Part shown: positions 54,179 through 64,000 of the stretch, piece after piece
Layout of the letters: every line of letters starts with the position of its first letter
Numbering within the stretch: the first letter of the stretch is position 1
Assembly (NCBI GenBank): GCA_029582155.1
Contig: CM055902.1
Coordinates: forward strand, 20,263,748 to 20,327,747
Direction of reading: 5' to 3'
DNA: 64,000 nucleotides
Source: Panopea generosa
Taxonomy: Eukaryota; Mollusca; Bivalvia; Adapedonta; Hiatellidae
The notes under the pieces: generated by a model
Told to the model about the DNA's origin: nothing
The model's database searches: none
The model's input: the letters and a program-made list of their open reading frames with translations, nothing else
Made by a program: the position numbers and the translations under genes

Positions 54179-54726
54179 CTCTATATGAATGACAAGCCTA
54201 CAAACTTTTTTTCTATTTACTACAAAATAAAGGTAAAAAAATCAATGGTGACGTTACACCTTAATGTGAAATATTATCTTTCCATAGTATTACGATAATA
54301 CCTTTACGTGCCGAGGGAGGTTATTTTACTCACTATAATTTGCATTATGAGGTCTTCTTCCATCAATTTTAAAACTGACTGCTACATATAACATGTAAAG
54401 TGTTTTGGGTTTTTTTTGTGTTTTATTTTTTTATAAAAATGGCGTTACATTGTATTAAATTATATATATATAACAATGTTCTAAATGAGGTCTGCAATGG
54501 TCAGATATGTAATATAAAATTCTAAAAGTTGTCTTTAATATGTAAATGAAATGAATAATCATAAAACATGCTAGCGTTACCATGGTTATGGTCATAGTCA
54601 CCAGACCAGTATAGGATCCGTATGCTGTATGTGCGCCTCCGAATTTGCTTATAGTAAAATTAGAAAATAATTATAATATATAGTAAAGACACTTTAAACA
54701 ATGTATAATGGTTATGAATAACTGAG

Positions 54727-54950
54727 TGAAACTTGTAATCCAGTTGTAGAGTATCGGACCCAGGATCGGGGGGTCGTTGGTTCGACACCGGGGGATCGTG
54801 GGTTCGACCCTTCTTCACGATTATGTGTAGTGAACAAGATAATTTGGCATGATATGCTAAGTACTGACTGTACATAGAAATATTTCGAGCGTGATTTGCA
54901 TAGTTGTAAAAACTTGTCCCACAATCGATGTAAAATAAATTAGTTTACAA
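54727..54950 (+). repeat. SINE-D
   Basis: Head GTAATCCAGTTGTAGAGTAT, a duplicated box-B zone (GGTTCGACACC and GGTTCGACCC), body GTGAACAAGATAA, tail GATGTAAAATAAATTAGTTT. Confidence 0.65.
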
Positions 54951-54986
54951 AATGTACAAGATAATGATTATAATAGTTAACTTTAC

Positions 54987-55034
54987 CTGGTAGAGGGCAA
55001 TACAAGCCAACGCAACGACAGCGAAATATTTCAT
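54987..55034 (-). CDS. Signal-peptide exon of a secreted-protein gene (paralogue of the gene at 59247)
   Basis: On the minus strand ATG plus 16 codons read MKYFAVVALACIALYQ, ending in CAG and donor GTAAAG. The plus-strand gene starts MKYLATIVLACFALCQ, with exon 1 of the same 48-nt length and the same splice phase. This points to duplicated genes now arranged head to head, 4.2 kb apart. The exon encodes a typical hydrophobic signal peptide. Downstream exons are uncertain (a candidate is at 54041-54178), so the gene may be intact or decayed. Confidence 0.6.
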
Positions 55035-55284
55035 ATTTGATGTTAAATACTGTTCTGAATGGTTCTGATAAAATACTGGAAAGAACTTCTACTTATCTAA
55101 TCATGTGAATGTAAGATCAAGGTGGAAGGCGATTCGTTTTAAAATTCGTTATCTAAAACAGCATTTTAGTAAGCTTACAATACACATCTCAGCCAGCAGT
55201 GCAGACGTAGCAGAATCGCCATGTGGTCGAATATGTATAATATGTCATGATTGGTAGTCATGGCAACCAGTCACCAGTTTATTC

Positions 55285-55430
55285 TGTCCTAGAACTATTT
55301 ACTCAATGCTGAGCATCATACCGCGGTCACGTGGTACATATATAATATGTATGATACCCCACCCAGTCACATTATACGAACACCGGATTAGCCGGTACTA
55401 GAACTAGCCTCTAAATGCTGAGCAGATGGC
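55285..55430 (-). repeat. SINE-A fragment
   Basis: CCACCCAGTCACATTATACG and TAGCCTCTAAATGCTGAGC match the SINE-A body in minus orientation. It merges into the 41-bp array, whose unit may have grown from this sequence (GACACCGGTCTG resembles the SINE segment). Confidence 0.55.
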
Positions 55431-55469
55431 CGCAAACATATGTATGATACCGCCACCAGTCAACTAATA

Positions 55470-56630
55470 CTGACACCAGTCTGACCAGTCCTAGACATAA
55501 TCTCTTGATACTGACATCGGTCTCGCCAGTCCTAGACATAATCTCTTGATACTGACAACGGTCTCGCCAGTCCTATACATAATCTCTTGATACTGGCACC
55601 GGTCTGACCAGTCCTAGACATTATCTCTTGATACTGACACCGGTCTCGCCAGTCCTAGACATAATCTCTTGATACTGGCACCGGTCTCGCCAGTCCTAGA
55701 CATAATCTTTTGATACTGACACCGGTCTCGCCAGTCCTAGACATAATCTCTTGATACTGACACCGGTCTGGCCAATCCTATACATAATCTCTTGATACCG
55801 ACACCGGTCTGACCAATCCCAGACATACTCTTTTGATACTTACACCGGTCTGGTCAATCCCAAACATACTCTCTTGATACTGACACCGGTCTGGCCAATC
55901 CTAGACATAATCTCTTGATACTGACACCGGTCTGGCCAGTAGTCCTATACACTATCTCTTGATACTGACACCGGTCTGGCCAGTCCTATATATACTCTCT
56001 TGAAACTGACACCGGTTTGGCCAATCCCAGAAATACTCTCTTGATACTAACACCGGCCTGGCCAGTCCCAGACATACTCTCTTGATGCTGACACCGGTCT
56101 GGCCAATCCCAGACATACTCTCTTGATACTGACACCGGTCTGGCCAGTCCCAGACATAATCTCTTGATACTGACACCGGTCTGGCCAATCATATACACAA
56201 TCTCTTGATACTGACACCGGTCTGGCCAATCCTAGACATAATCTTTTGATACTGACACCGGTCTGGCCAGTCCTTGACATAATCTCTTGATACTGGCACC
56301 GATCTCGCCAGTCCTAGACATAATCTTTTGATACTGACACTGGTCTCGCCAGTCCTAGACATAATTTCTTGATACTGACACCGGTCTGGCCAATCCTAGA
56401 CACAATCTCTTGATACTGACACTGGTCTGGCCAGTCCTATACACTATCTCTTGATACTGACACCGGTCTGGCCAGTCCCAGACATAATCTCTTGATACTA
56501 ACACCGGTTTGGCCAATCATATACACAATCTCTTACTGACACCGGTCTGGCCAATCCTAGACATAATCTTTTGATACTGACACCGGTCTGGCCAATCCTA
56601 GACATAATCTCTTGGTACTGACACCGCTTG
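55470..56630. repeat. 41-bp minisatellite, about 28 units
   Basis: Unit pieces: CTCTTGATACTGACACCGG and TCTGGCCAATCCTAGACATA plus AT. Minus-strand open frames (RPVSVSREYVWDWP) are artefacts. Confidence 0.96.
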
Positions 56631-56639
56631 TACCATTTT

Positions 56640-57265
56640 CAAATATTTGTCAAATCCGATCGTGAATCGTGCCTAAAACCTCCTGGATCTGAGGCAGACG
56701 GAAATCGGTATCAAAAATTAGAAATGTTTATGTAGCTTTACAATGTTACCTTACTAGTATATCTATATACTTTTCATATTTCAACTTTTTTTTTTATAAA
56801 GAGACACTATTGTACCGCCTTTTCTGATAGGTCCGCCTTTGCGTTGTCATGTATATAGATATTACATATGCGATAGTTCAACTGTACCAGACATCACCCT
56901 GTTATGTTATCTACTGGCAGCCACGACGTTGGCACATTTATATCTGGCGTAGAACATCATGCTTTAAGGTCTCTCTTACAAGCACTTATACTAAATTTGT
57001 AGTTTAACTTGCAAATAAAACAATACACTTAATAGTACACCAAACGCATTTATGTGAGGTCGCGTGGTTGACAAAATGAAAATGGGCGATTTTTAGTTTA
57101 TCCATTTCAGAAGATAATGACAATACTATAAAGCCTGGAAAAACTTTTGTTTTCTTGTTAAAGGCATTTTGTCGAAAGATCTCATTATATTTTTTTTCGC
57201 CACATAGAAGTTATATTGGTAGACGGTTACAGGAATGACCGATATCCCCTCGATCCCGATCCCGT
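56640..57265. other. Unique spacer between two arrays, nothing recognised
   Basis: No coding exon, RNA gene or known repeat was seen. It ends in a short pyrimidine-rich stretch with CCCGTCCCGCCCCGCCC. Confidence 0.4.
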
Positions 57266-57269
57266 CCCG

Positions 57270-58965
57270 CCCCGCCCAACTTCAAGTACGAGACGCGGAC
57301 TAGTTGCACGCATATGGACTGACAGGAACGGACCCTACAACTTCAAGTACTAGACGCGGACTAGTTGCACACATATGGCCTGACAGGAACATAACCCACA
57401 ACTTCAAGTACGAGATGTGGACTAGTTGCACACAAATGGCCTGACAGGAACATAACCCACAACTTCAAGTACTAGACGCGAACTAGTAGCACGTACATGA
57501 CCTGTCAGGAACATAACCCACAACTTCAAGTACTAGACGCGGACTAGTAGCACGCACATGACCTGACAAGAATAGACCCCACAACTTCAAATACTAGACG
57601 CGGACTAGTAGCACGCACATGACCTGACAGGAACATAACCCACAACTTCAGGTACAAGACGCGGACTAGTAGCACGCACATGACCTGACAGGAGCATACC
57701 CCACAACTTCAAGTATGAGACGCGGACTAGTAGCACGCACATGACCTGACAGGAACATAACCCACAACTTCAAGTACTAGACGCGGACTAGTAGCACGCA
57801 CATGACCTGACAAGAATAGACCCCACAACTTCAAATACTAGACGCGGACTAGTAGCACGCATATGACCTGACAGGAACATAACCCACAACTTCAGGTACA
57901 AGACGCGGACTAGTAGCACGCACATGACCTGACAGGAGCATACCCCACAACTTCAAGTATGAGACGCAGACTAGTAGCACGCACATGACCTGACAGGAAC
58001 ATAACCCACAACTTCAAGTACTAGATGTGGACTAGTTGCACACAAATGGCCTGACAGGAACATAACCCACAACTTCAAGTACTAGATGCGGACTAGTAGC
58101 ACGTACATGACCTGACAGGAACATAACCCACAACTTCAAGTACTAGACGCAGACTAGTAACACACACATGACCTGACAGGAACAGATCCCACAACTTCAA
58201 GTACTAGACGCAGACTAGTAGCACGCACATGACCTGACAGGAACATAACCCACAACTTCAAGTACTAGACGCAGACTAGTAGCACGCACATGACCTGACA
58301 GGAACATAACCCACAACTTCAAGTACTAGATGTGGACTAGTTGCACACAAATGGCCTGACAGGAACATAACCCACAACTTCAAGTACTAGATGCGGACTA
58401 GTAGCACGCACATGACCTGACAGGAACATAACCCACAACTTCAAGTACTAGACGCAGACTAGTAACACACACATGACCTGACAGGAACAGATCCCACAAC
58501 TTCAAGTACTAGACGCAGACTAGTAGCACGCACATGACCTGACAGGAACATAACCCACAACTTCAAGTACAAGACACGGACTAATAACACGCACATGACC
58601 TGACAGGAACATAACCCAACACTTCAAGTACAAGACGCGGACAAGTAGCACGCACATGACCTGACAGGAACATAACCCACAACTTCAAGTACTAGACGGT
58701 GACTAGTAGCACGCACATGACCTGACAGGAACAGACCCCACAACTTCAAGTATGAGACGCGGACTAGTAGCACGCACATGACCTGACAGGAACAGACCCC
58801 ACAACTTCAAGTACGAGACGCGGACTAGTAACACGCACATAACCTGACAGGAATAGACCCCACAACTAAGTACGAGACGCGGACTAGTAGCAAGCATATA
58901 GCCTGATAGGAACAGACCCCATAATTTCAAGTACGAGACGCGGAGTAGTAGCACTCACATGACCT
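57270..58965. repeat. 61-bp minisatellite, about 28 units
   Basis: Unit pieces: CACAACTTCAAGTACTAGAC, GCGGACTAGTAGCACGCAC, ATGACCTGACAGGAACATAA. Variant units repeat in blocks: AAGAATAGACCCC at about 57567 and 57812 (four units apart), and a GTGGACTAGTTGCACAC variant at about 58026 and 58328 (five units apart). Confidence 0.97.
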
Positions 58966-59147
58966 TCCCAAAAAATTGCCCCCTCCCCTTATTCCCTCCT
59001 ATGGACATTGGACATTTTTCGTAGCATGTGTTGGCACTTAGCTGATAAATTTAAGTTAATTAAAGTTCACATTTATAGCACTTAGAGACAGAGTTCGCGA
59101 CACCTAATCGCTATGAGAATTTCAACATCAGTGCATTGCTGTGTTCA

Positions 59148-59155
59148 TATAAATA
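59148..59155 (+). promoter_or_regulatory. TATA box of the secreted-protein gene
   Basis: TATAAATA about 95 bp upstream of the start codon. That suits a TATA-driven gene with a short 5' UTR, common for abundant secreted products. Confidence 0.55.
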
Positions 59156-59246
59156 CCTGCCAGCTTTTTATTCAGCATGTGTAAATATCTGGTGCCAGCG
59201 AAAGTATCAAAGAAACACGATCTAATACGTATCAAAATTCAACAGC

Positions 59247-60141
59247 ATGAAATATTTAGCAACCATTGTTCTTGCTTGCTTTGCCCTTTGTCAGGTAAGT
59301 TTCTTTCATCAAGAACGTGCAATTGTGTTTTATAATATTTCGATCATGCAAAATGAAATTCTAGCAATGGTGTTGTTACGTAAGCTACAGTATACACATT
59401 TTATAATCAGAAACACTTTAACAATTTTAAACACCAATGTTATTGTTTTGTTAAGAATTTCAATCTGCAAAATACGACTTTTGATTTGTATTCCTGAGAT
59501 GAGAATTGAAAAAGAGATTTCGCGAGATTTTGCGTGGATACATGAGAGTTCATAAAATCAGTTGCCTTTTCTACATGATATAATTCCTTGCTCCATGATA
59601 CAATACTACAATCAGACTCTTCGCTGTTATGCTTATCACACGCTTACGTAGTTACACTGCAAAGTTGAGTGTTAACTACATACTATCTAGTTTACCAAAA
59701 CAACTGATCTTTAAAAAAAAAAATTCTGAAGCAGTTGATGCTGGACTCCCATTTATCTAACTTTCTTTATTTTATCTGTCTTTATCTTTATTTATTTCAC
59801 TTTTTATTCCTTTCTTTTTTCATTACAATTGTTTTTTCTTTTCATTGTTATCTTAATTTTTATTTTTAACTTGTATTATTGGCTTGTAAAATCGCGTGCT
59901 TGGCACATATTACTTGTGGCTGGTTATAGCTAGGAATCGGATTCTTGATCAATAGCTCTTAGCTGATTTTACAAGCAAACTTCAATGAATTATATAGGCG
60001 GAAAGAAAAATACCAACATATTTGCTTGAAGTTTTCGTGATAAATATGCCTGCAATGTATCCATTTGTCATTGATCTTTTCTAACAGCACGCACGCCGCA
60101 TCACGCCGAACAACGCACCACACACGGGACGCACGGCACAC

Positions 60142-60240
<99 letters not shown>

Positions 60241-62158
60241 CCATAGTTTTGGAGATTAAGACTAAAATAGAAAGCAAATATCGGCATATATGGACCGATG
60301 CAAGATTAAGATTGAAAAAGAGCGTGATATTTTAACTGACAAAGTGTCTTACATAGCTACTCTCTCTTCCACTAAGCTTGGCTTGAATCCGCGATCTCAA
60401 CGTTGGGATTAAATGATCTTCAGACGGCTCCTTCGACAAAGGCGGTTCAGGAAAAAGGCCAGTTCAGCATCATACATTGTGTTTAGTGTCGCTTTCAACA
60501 GTGTTTGATCACATCATAACGGTGCATGCTCGATACGCTAGAGATTTTGGATTTTAATTTCATTTTCATGATACAAATATGAAATTAAATGAACCCAGTA
60601 TTTATTGCAGAACATCAATTTAATTCTACATTGGAAAGGGGAATATATATTCGTACAAAAGAATGTTAATAATTTGTCATTATTCTATTGCAGGCAATGA
60701 CAACCACGCATCACCCCCACCACTCACATGGACCGAGAACAACCCATGAACCAAATGAGTCGGAGCAAACGCTTTTCTCTTACAATCATGTAACGGTAAA
60801 AAAAAAACAATATTTATGAAAACTTCGTATTCTCTTACAATCATATAACGATACGAAACAACATTTATGAAAACTTCGTGTTCTCTTACAATCATTTAAC
60901 AGTAAAGAAACAATATTCATGAAAACTTCGTGTTCTCTTACAATCATGAAGAAACAATATTTATGAAAACTTCGTGTTCTCTTACAATCATGCAACTGTA
61001 AAGATACACTTATTCATGAAAACTTCGTGTTCTCTTATAATCATATAACAGTAAAGAAACAGTATTTATGACAACCTCGTGTTCTCTTACAGTCATGCAT
61101 CTGTAAAGATACAATATTGATGAAAACTTCGTGTTCTCTTACAATCATGCAATGGTAAAGAAACAATATTTATGAAAACTTCGTGTTCTCTTATTATTAT
61201 GCAACGGTAAAGATACAATATTCATGAAAACTTCGTGTTCTCTTATTATTATGCAACGGTAAAGAAACAATATTTATGAAAACTTTGTGTTCTCTTTCAA
61301 TCATGTAACGGTAAAGATACAATATTTATGAAAACTTCATGTTCTCTTTCAATCATGTTACGGTAAAGAAACAATATTTATGAAAACTTTGTGTTTCTTA
61401 TAAAATATTAATCGCAATAAACGTTGCATTGTCATTGAAAAAATAGCGATTCAAATTTTGACCAATTTAAATTCATCGGATTTTTACCTGGACATAATTG
61501 GCTTGGTTAAGTAGTTGCGTTTCAGAGCGTCAAGTTCATAGGATAGATATTCTATAAAAAGTAACAGCTTTCAAAAACCGAAGGACGTCCATGGAATTCT
61601 ACCGCTGAAAAAAAATAGTTCAACAGTTGTGTTCCAAATCGCCAATTATACTAATTCAGTTCGGAGATAAATAGCGAAATAATAAACTATTTCGTCCCTC
61701 TATGTAATTTTGACCCCTCGGTGAGATTTTCTATCGTACATGGATACTCAAGTTGAATCCTTATATTCTACTAGACCATCACTTGCCCAGCCTTCAGCAC
61801 TTTGGGTACTTTGATTTATTCCATTATAAACGAAAACATCAAATCCGTAAAATTTTTGTCACATTTGACCGCGAATGTGCGATACATTATTAGTTTTATC
61901 CAGTTGCAATTACTATGCCAGTTTCCGGAACAAAGTTATGGGTCTTGCACACATACAATATATATATATTAATATCATATTTTCATTATGTAGAAGAAGA
62001 ATTTTCAAAAGCAAAGTTTACAAAAATTGCCGTGTATCCCTTTGATGGGTATTAATACGGTGAATGTTATGTCACAGCCAACTTACAATTCAGATTTCTT
62101 AAAATTACCATGTCTTCATCAAACTTGGCAATGTATGCCTAACTGCAATCGCACCGCC

Positions 62159-62228
<70 letters not shown>

Positions 62229-62675
62229 CTATATATATATATATATCAAATGTGCATAACTGAACTCTATATATATCACGTGTGCCTAACCGAACTCTAT
62301 ATATATCACGTGTGCCTTACTGAACTCTATTCATATCACATGTGCCTAACTGAACACTATATATATCATATATGCCTAACTGTTTATTTCAGCAAAATCT
62401 TCTTGTAAAATCAATTTACAATAAAATGATCAAGTGCTACGTTGCAACGTTATCGGATACAGAAAAGGTCAGCGTACACACGGACACTGGATTGAGAGCC
62501 GTAGAGGTAAATATGCACAAATAATAAGTAGACTATAATATATCCGTAAATAAATGGCGCTGCTGTTGTTTCTGGTAGTCCTTCTGCCCGGTCGTTTATC
62601 AGTCCCTAATACTACTACTGATAATTTCATTGATGATGAAAATAATAATTGATGATGATGATGATGATGATGATA

Positions 62676-62725
<50 letters not shown>

Positions 62726-63668
62726 AATGGCGATGATGGTATGAGGTTACAAAACTTTATTCCATGCTCAATTAATCACGATAGGACTAAACATAACGAA
62801 AACGTTAACGTTTAACTTTTGATGAATATTTTATGGACCCCGTGCAACTAACGGGTACTTGTGCTATTATTTTGTAACCAGACACCTGTGTATTCATTCG
62901 GCATGACTCTTAGCGCAACAACGTGATTATGTTGTAATTAGACACCTGTGTTTGGAGTATACATTCGGGATGAAACATATCGCAGCACATTATGTTGTGA
63001 TCAGACACCCGTGTCTGAAGTATTAATTCGGGATGACTCTTAGCGCAACACATTATGTTGTGATCAGACACCCGTGTTTGAAGTATTCATTCTGCATGAC
63101 ACCGCAACACATTATGATGTGATCAGACACCCGTGTTTGAAGTATGCATTCGGCATGGCTCTTACCGCAACACATTATGTTGTGATCAGACACCCGTGTT
63201 TGAAGTATACATTCGGTATGGCTCTTACCGCAACACATTATGTTGTGATCAGACACCCGTGTTTGAAGTATACATTCGGCATGACTCTTACCGCAACACA
63301 TTATGTTGTTTGATGTAACTGAAATTTCTGCAACTTGGCAGAATAATTATGCTTGTGAATATATTAAATTCCCATTTTAACATGGCGATATATTAATTAT
63401 TTATTAATTCATAACTGTGTTGCAATGTAGGTATATTGTATATTGTAAGTTGCATATGATGATAAGCTATGTAAGCTTCAATCTAATAAACTTTTCTGTA
63501 TTCTGTATTCATAAGATAAATTTGAATTGTTGTTGTTGTTTTTAGTTGAAGGTATTTGCACAGCTTGCAGGCGCAACACCGACGACACAAGACATGCTTA
63601 ATAAATCTGACGTACACCTGTGTTTGCATGGCGCTAGAAACCACACAGTAGACTATTTCATGTTGTAG
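59247..63668 (+). CDS. Unrecognised small secreted protein, 128 residues, 4 exons
   Basis: Exons 59247-59294, 60694-60795, 62393-62506 and 63546-63668, all phase 0, summing to 387 nt with a TAG stop. Residues 1-16 (MKYLATIVLACFALCQ) are a signal peptide encoded by exon 1 alone. Exon 2 gives a low-complexity His/Thr-rich stretch (TTTHHPHHSHGPRTTH, residues 19-34) that could bind metal. Exons 3 and 4 hold the folded part, with Cys65 and Cys114 the only cysteines of the mature protein, a possible disulfide. N-glycosylation sequons are at Asn37, Asn107 and Asn120. I recognise no family. The clean phase-0 structure, TATA box, poly(A) signal and a paralogous signal exon at 54987-55034 support a real gene. 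The exon 2 donor is multiplied by a tandem array. Confidence 0.7.
60141..60236. repeat. Microsatellite (CTGT)n then (CT)n
   Basis: About ten CTGT units followed by a long CT run. Open frames here are artefacts. Confidence 0.97.
60776..61395 (+). repeat. About 51-bp array made from exon 2 end and donor of the secreted-protein gene
   Basis: The first unit is the true exon end TCTCTTACAATCATGTAACG (to 60795) with donor GTAAA. About 12 copies of the exon tail, donor-like GGTAAAGA and AACAATATTTATGAAAACTT follow, with starts near 60831, 60882 and 60934. Reading through the first unit meets TGA after seven codons. Confidence 0.92.
62161..62385. repeat. (CT)n/(TATC)n microsatellite and short tandem units before exon 3
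   Basis: A CT run of about 48 bp passes into TATC and TA repeats. Then come five units of about 33 bp with ATATATATCACGTGTGCC and TAACTGAACTC, ending about 8 bp before the exon 3 acceptor. Confidence 0.9.
62640..62728. repeat. (GAT)n microsatellite
   Basis: About 28 GAT/AAT triplets in intron 3 of the secreted-protein gene. The poly-Asp open frame is an artefact. Confidence 0.97.
62876..63306. repeat. 63-bp tandem array, about 7 units (intron 3 of secreted gene)
   Basis: Unit pieces: ATTATGTTGTGATCAGACAC, CCGTGTTTGAAGTATACATT, CGGCATGACTCTTACCGC. Units grow more alike to the right. Both strands have open frames by chance. Confidence 0.93.
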
Positions 63669-63685
63669 TTTACGATATACGTGCA

Positions 63686-63691
63686 AATAAA
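63686..63691 (+). terminator. Polyadenylation signal of the secreted-protein gene
   Basis: AATAAA 18 nt after the TAG stop, giving a very short 3' UTR. Nothing was recognised from here to the right edge. Confidence 0.6.
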
Positions 63692-64000
63692 AATACTACA
63701 CAATACGTTGCGTTTATTTATGCCAGTAAAGTGTTGGAACAGTTTTATAACAAATCTCGATATTTTGAATCAATTGTATTCGTTTTTTTAACACACCAAA
63801 CGCCAAAATTGGAAAAATACATGTAGATTTTACGTTATGATGTGACTCCATCTATAAGTTGATATATCTTGTTTATTACTTTCATTATTATTTTACCACT
63901 GGTCGCCGCATTTCAGTTTTCATCAGTTTATACCGCAGACTAATTACGTTCAAGGTATTCCTTCTTTCTGGAGGACACCACACATGGCAGTGGCGTCTTG

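Noticed and set aside
55952..56280. 70-78-residue minus-strand repeat proteins (RPVSVSREYVWDW)
   Set aside because: Translated 41-bp minisatellite with frame changes and no gene context.
62630..62815. Acidic poly-Asp protein
   Set aside because: It is a translated GAT microsatellite within an intron.

Overview
The window looks like nuclear DNA of an invertebrate animal, most likely a bivalve or other mollusc. It is AT-rich and intron-rich, with short exons bounded by GT/AG. Intergenic and intronic DNA is crowded with minisatellites, tRNA-derived SINEs and small inverted-repeat elements. The phylum is inferred from repeat style; the sequence does not prove it.

Four genes can be rebuilt exon by exon with consistent splice phases. 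(1) 334-3215, minus: the first two coding exons of a farnesyl diphosphate synthase (FDPS), continuing past the left edge. (2) 5697-23244, plus: a complete 15-exon RUVBL2/Reptin AAA+ ATPase of 465 residues. (3) 26594-44812, minus: a complete 9-exon HAD phosphatase of 319 residues, phosphoglycolate phosphatase-like (PGP). (4) 59247-63668, plus: a 4-exon gene for an unrecognised secreted protein of 128 residues. A related signal-peptide exon faces it on the minus strand at 54987-55034, so there is probably a divergent pair of paralogues. FDPS and RUVBL2 are head to head; RUVBL2 and PGP are tail to tail. The genes are unrelated in function, and only the small secreted pair looks like a local family.

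Tandem repeats make up much of the rest. Large arrays lie at 27101-28840 (32-bp unit), 30360-31110 (42 bp), 45005-47260 (21 bp), 47262-52250 (62 bp), 55470-56630 (41 bp) and 57270-58965 (61 bp). The most striking feature is that four other arrays are built from units that span an exon-intron boundary, so they multiply a real splice site: RUVBL2 exon 6 donor (92 bp x 3), RUVBL2 exon 10 donor (24/25 bp x about 40), PGP exon 4 acceptor (58 bp x about 11) and secreted-gene exon 2 donor (about 51 bp x 12). In each case the exon reading frame meets a stop soon after entering the array.

Other repeats include at least four tRNA-derived SINE families, a 1.4-kb hAT-like non-autonomous transposon with a 6-bp target duplication, palindromic MITE-like elements and a dispersed element of about 450-700 bp, one copy of which is split by a SINE. 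No viral genes, toxin genes, CRISPR array, rRNA or convincing stand-alone tRNA gene were seen.
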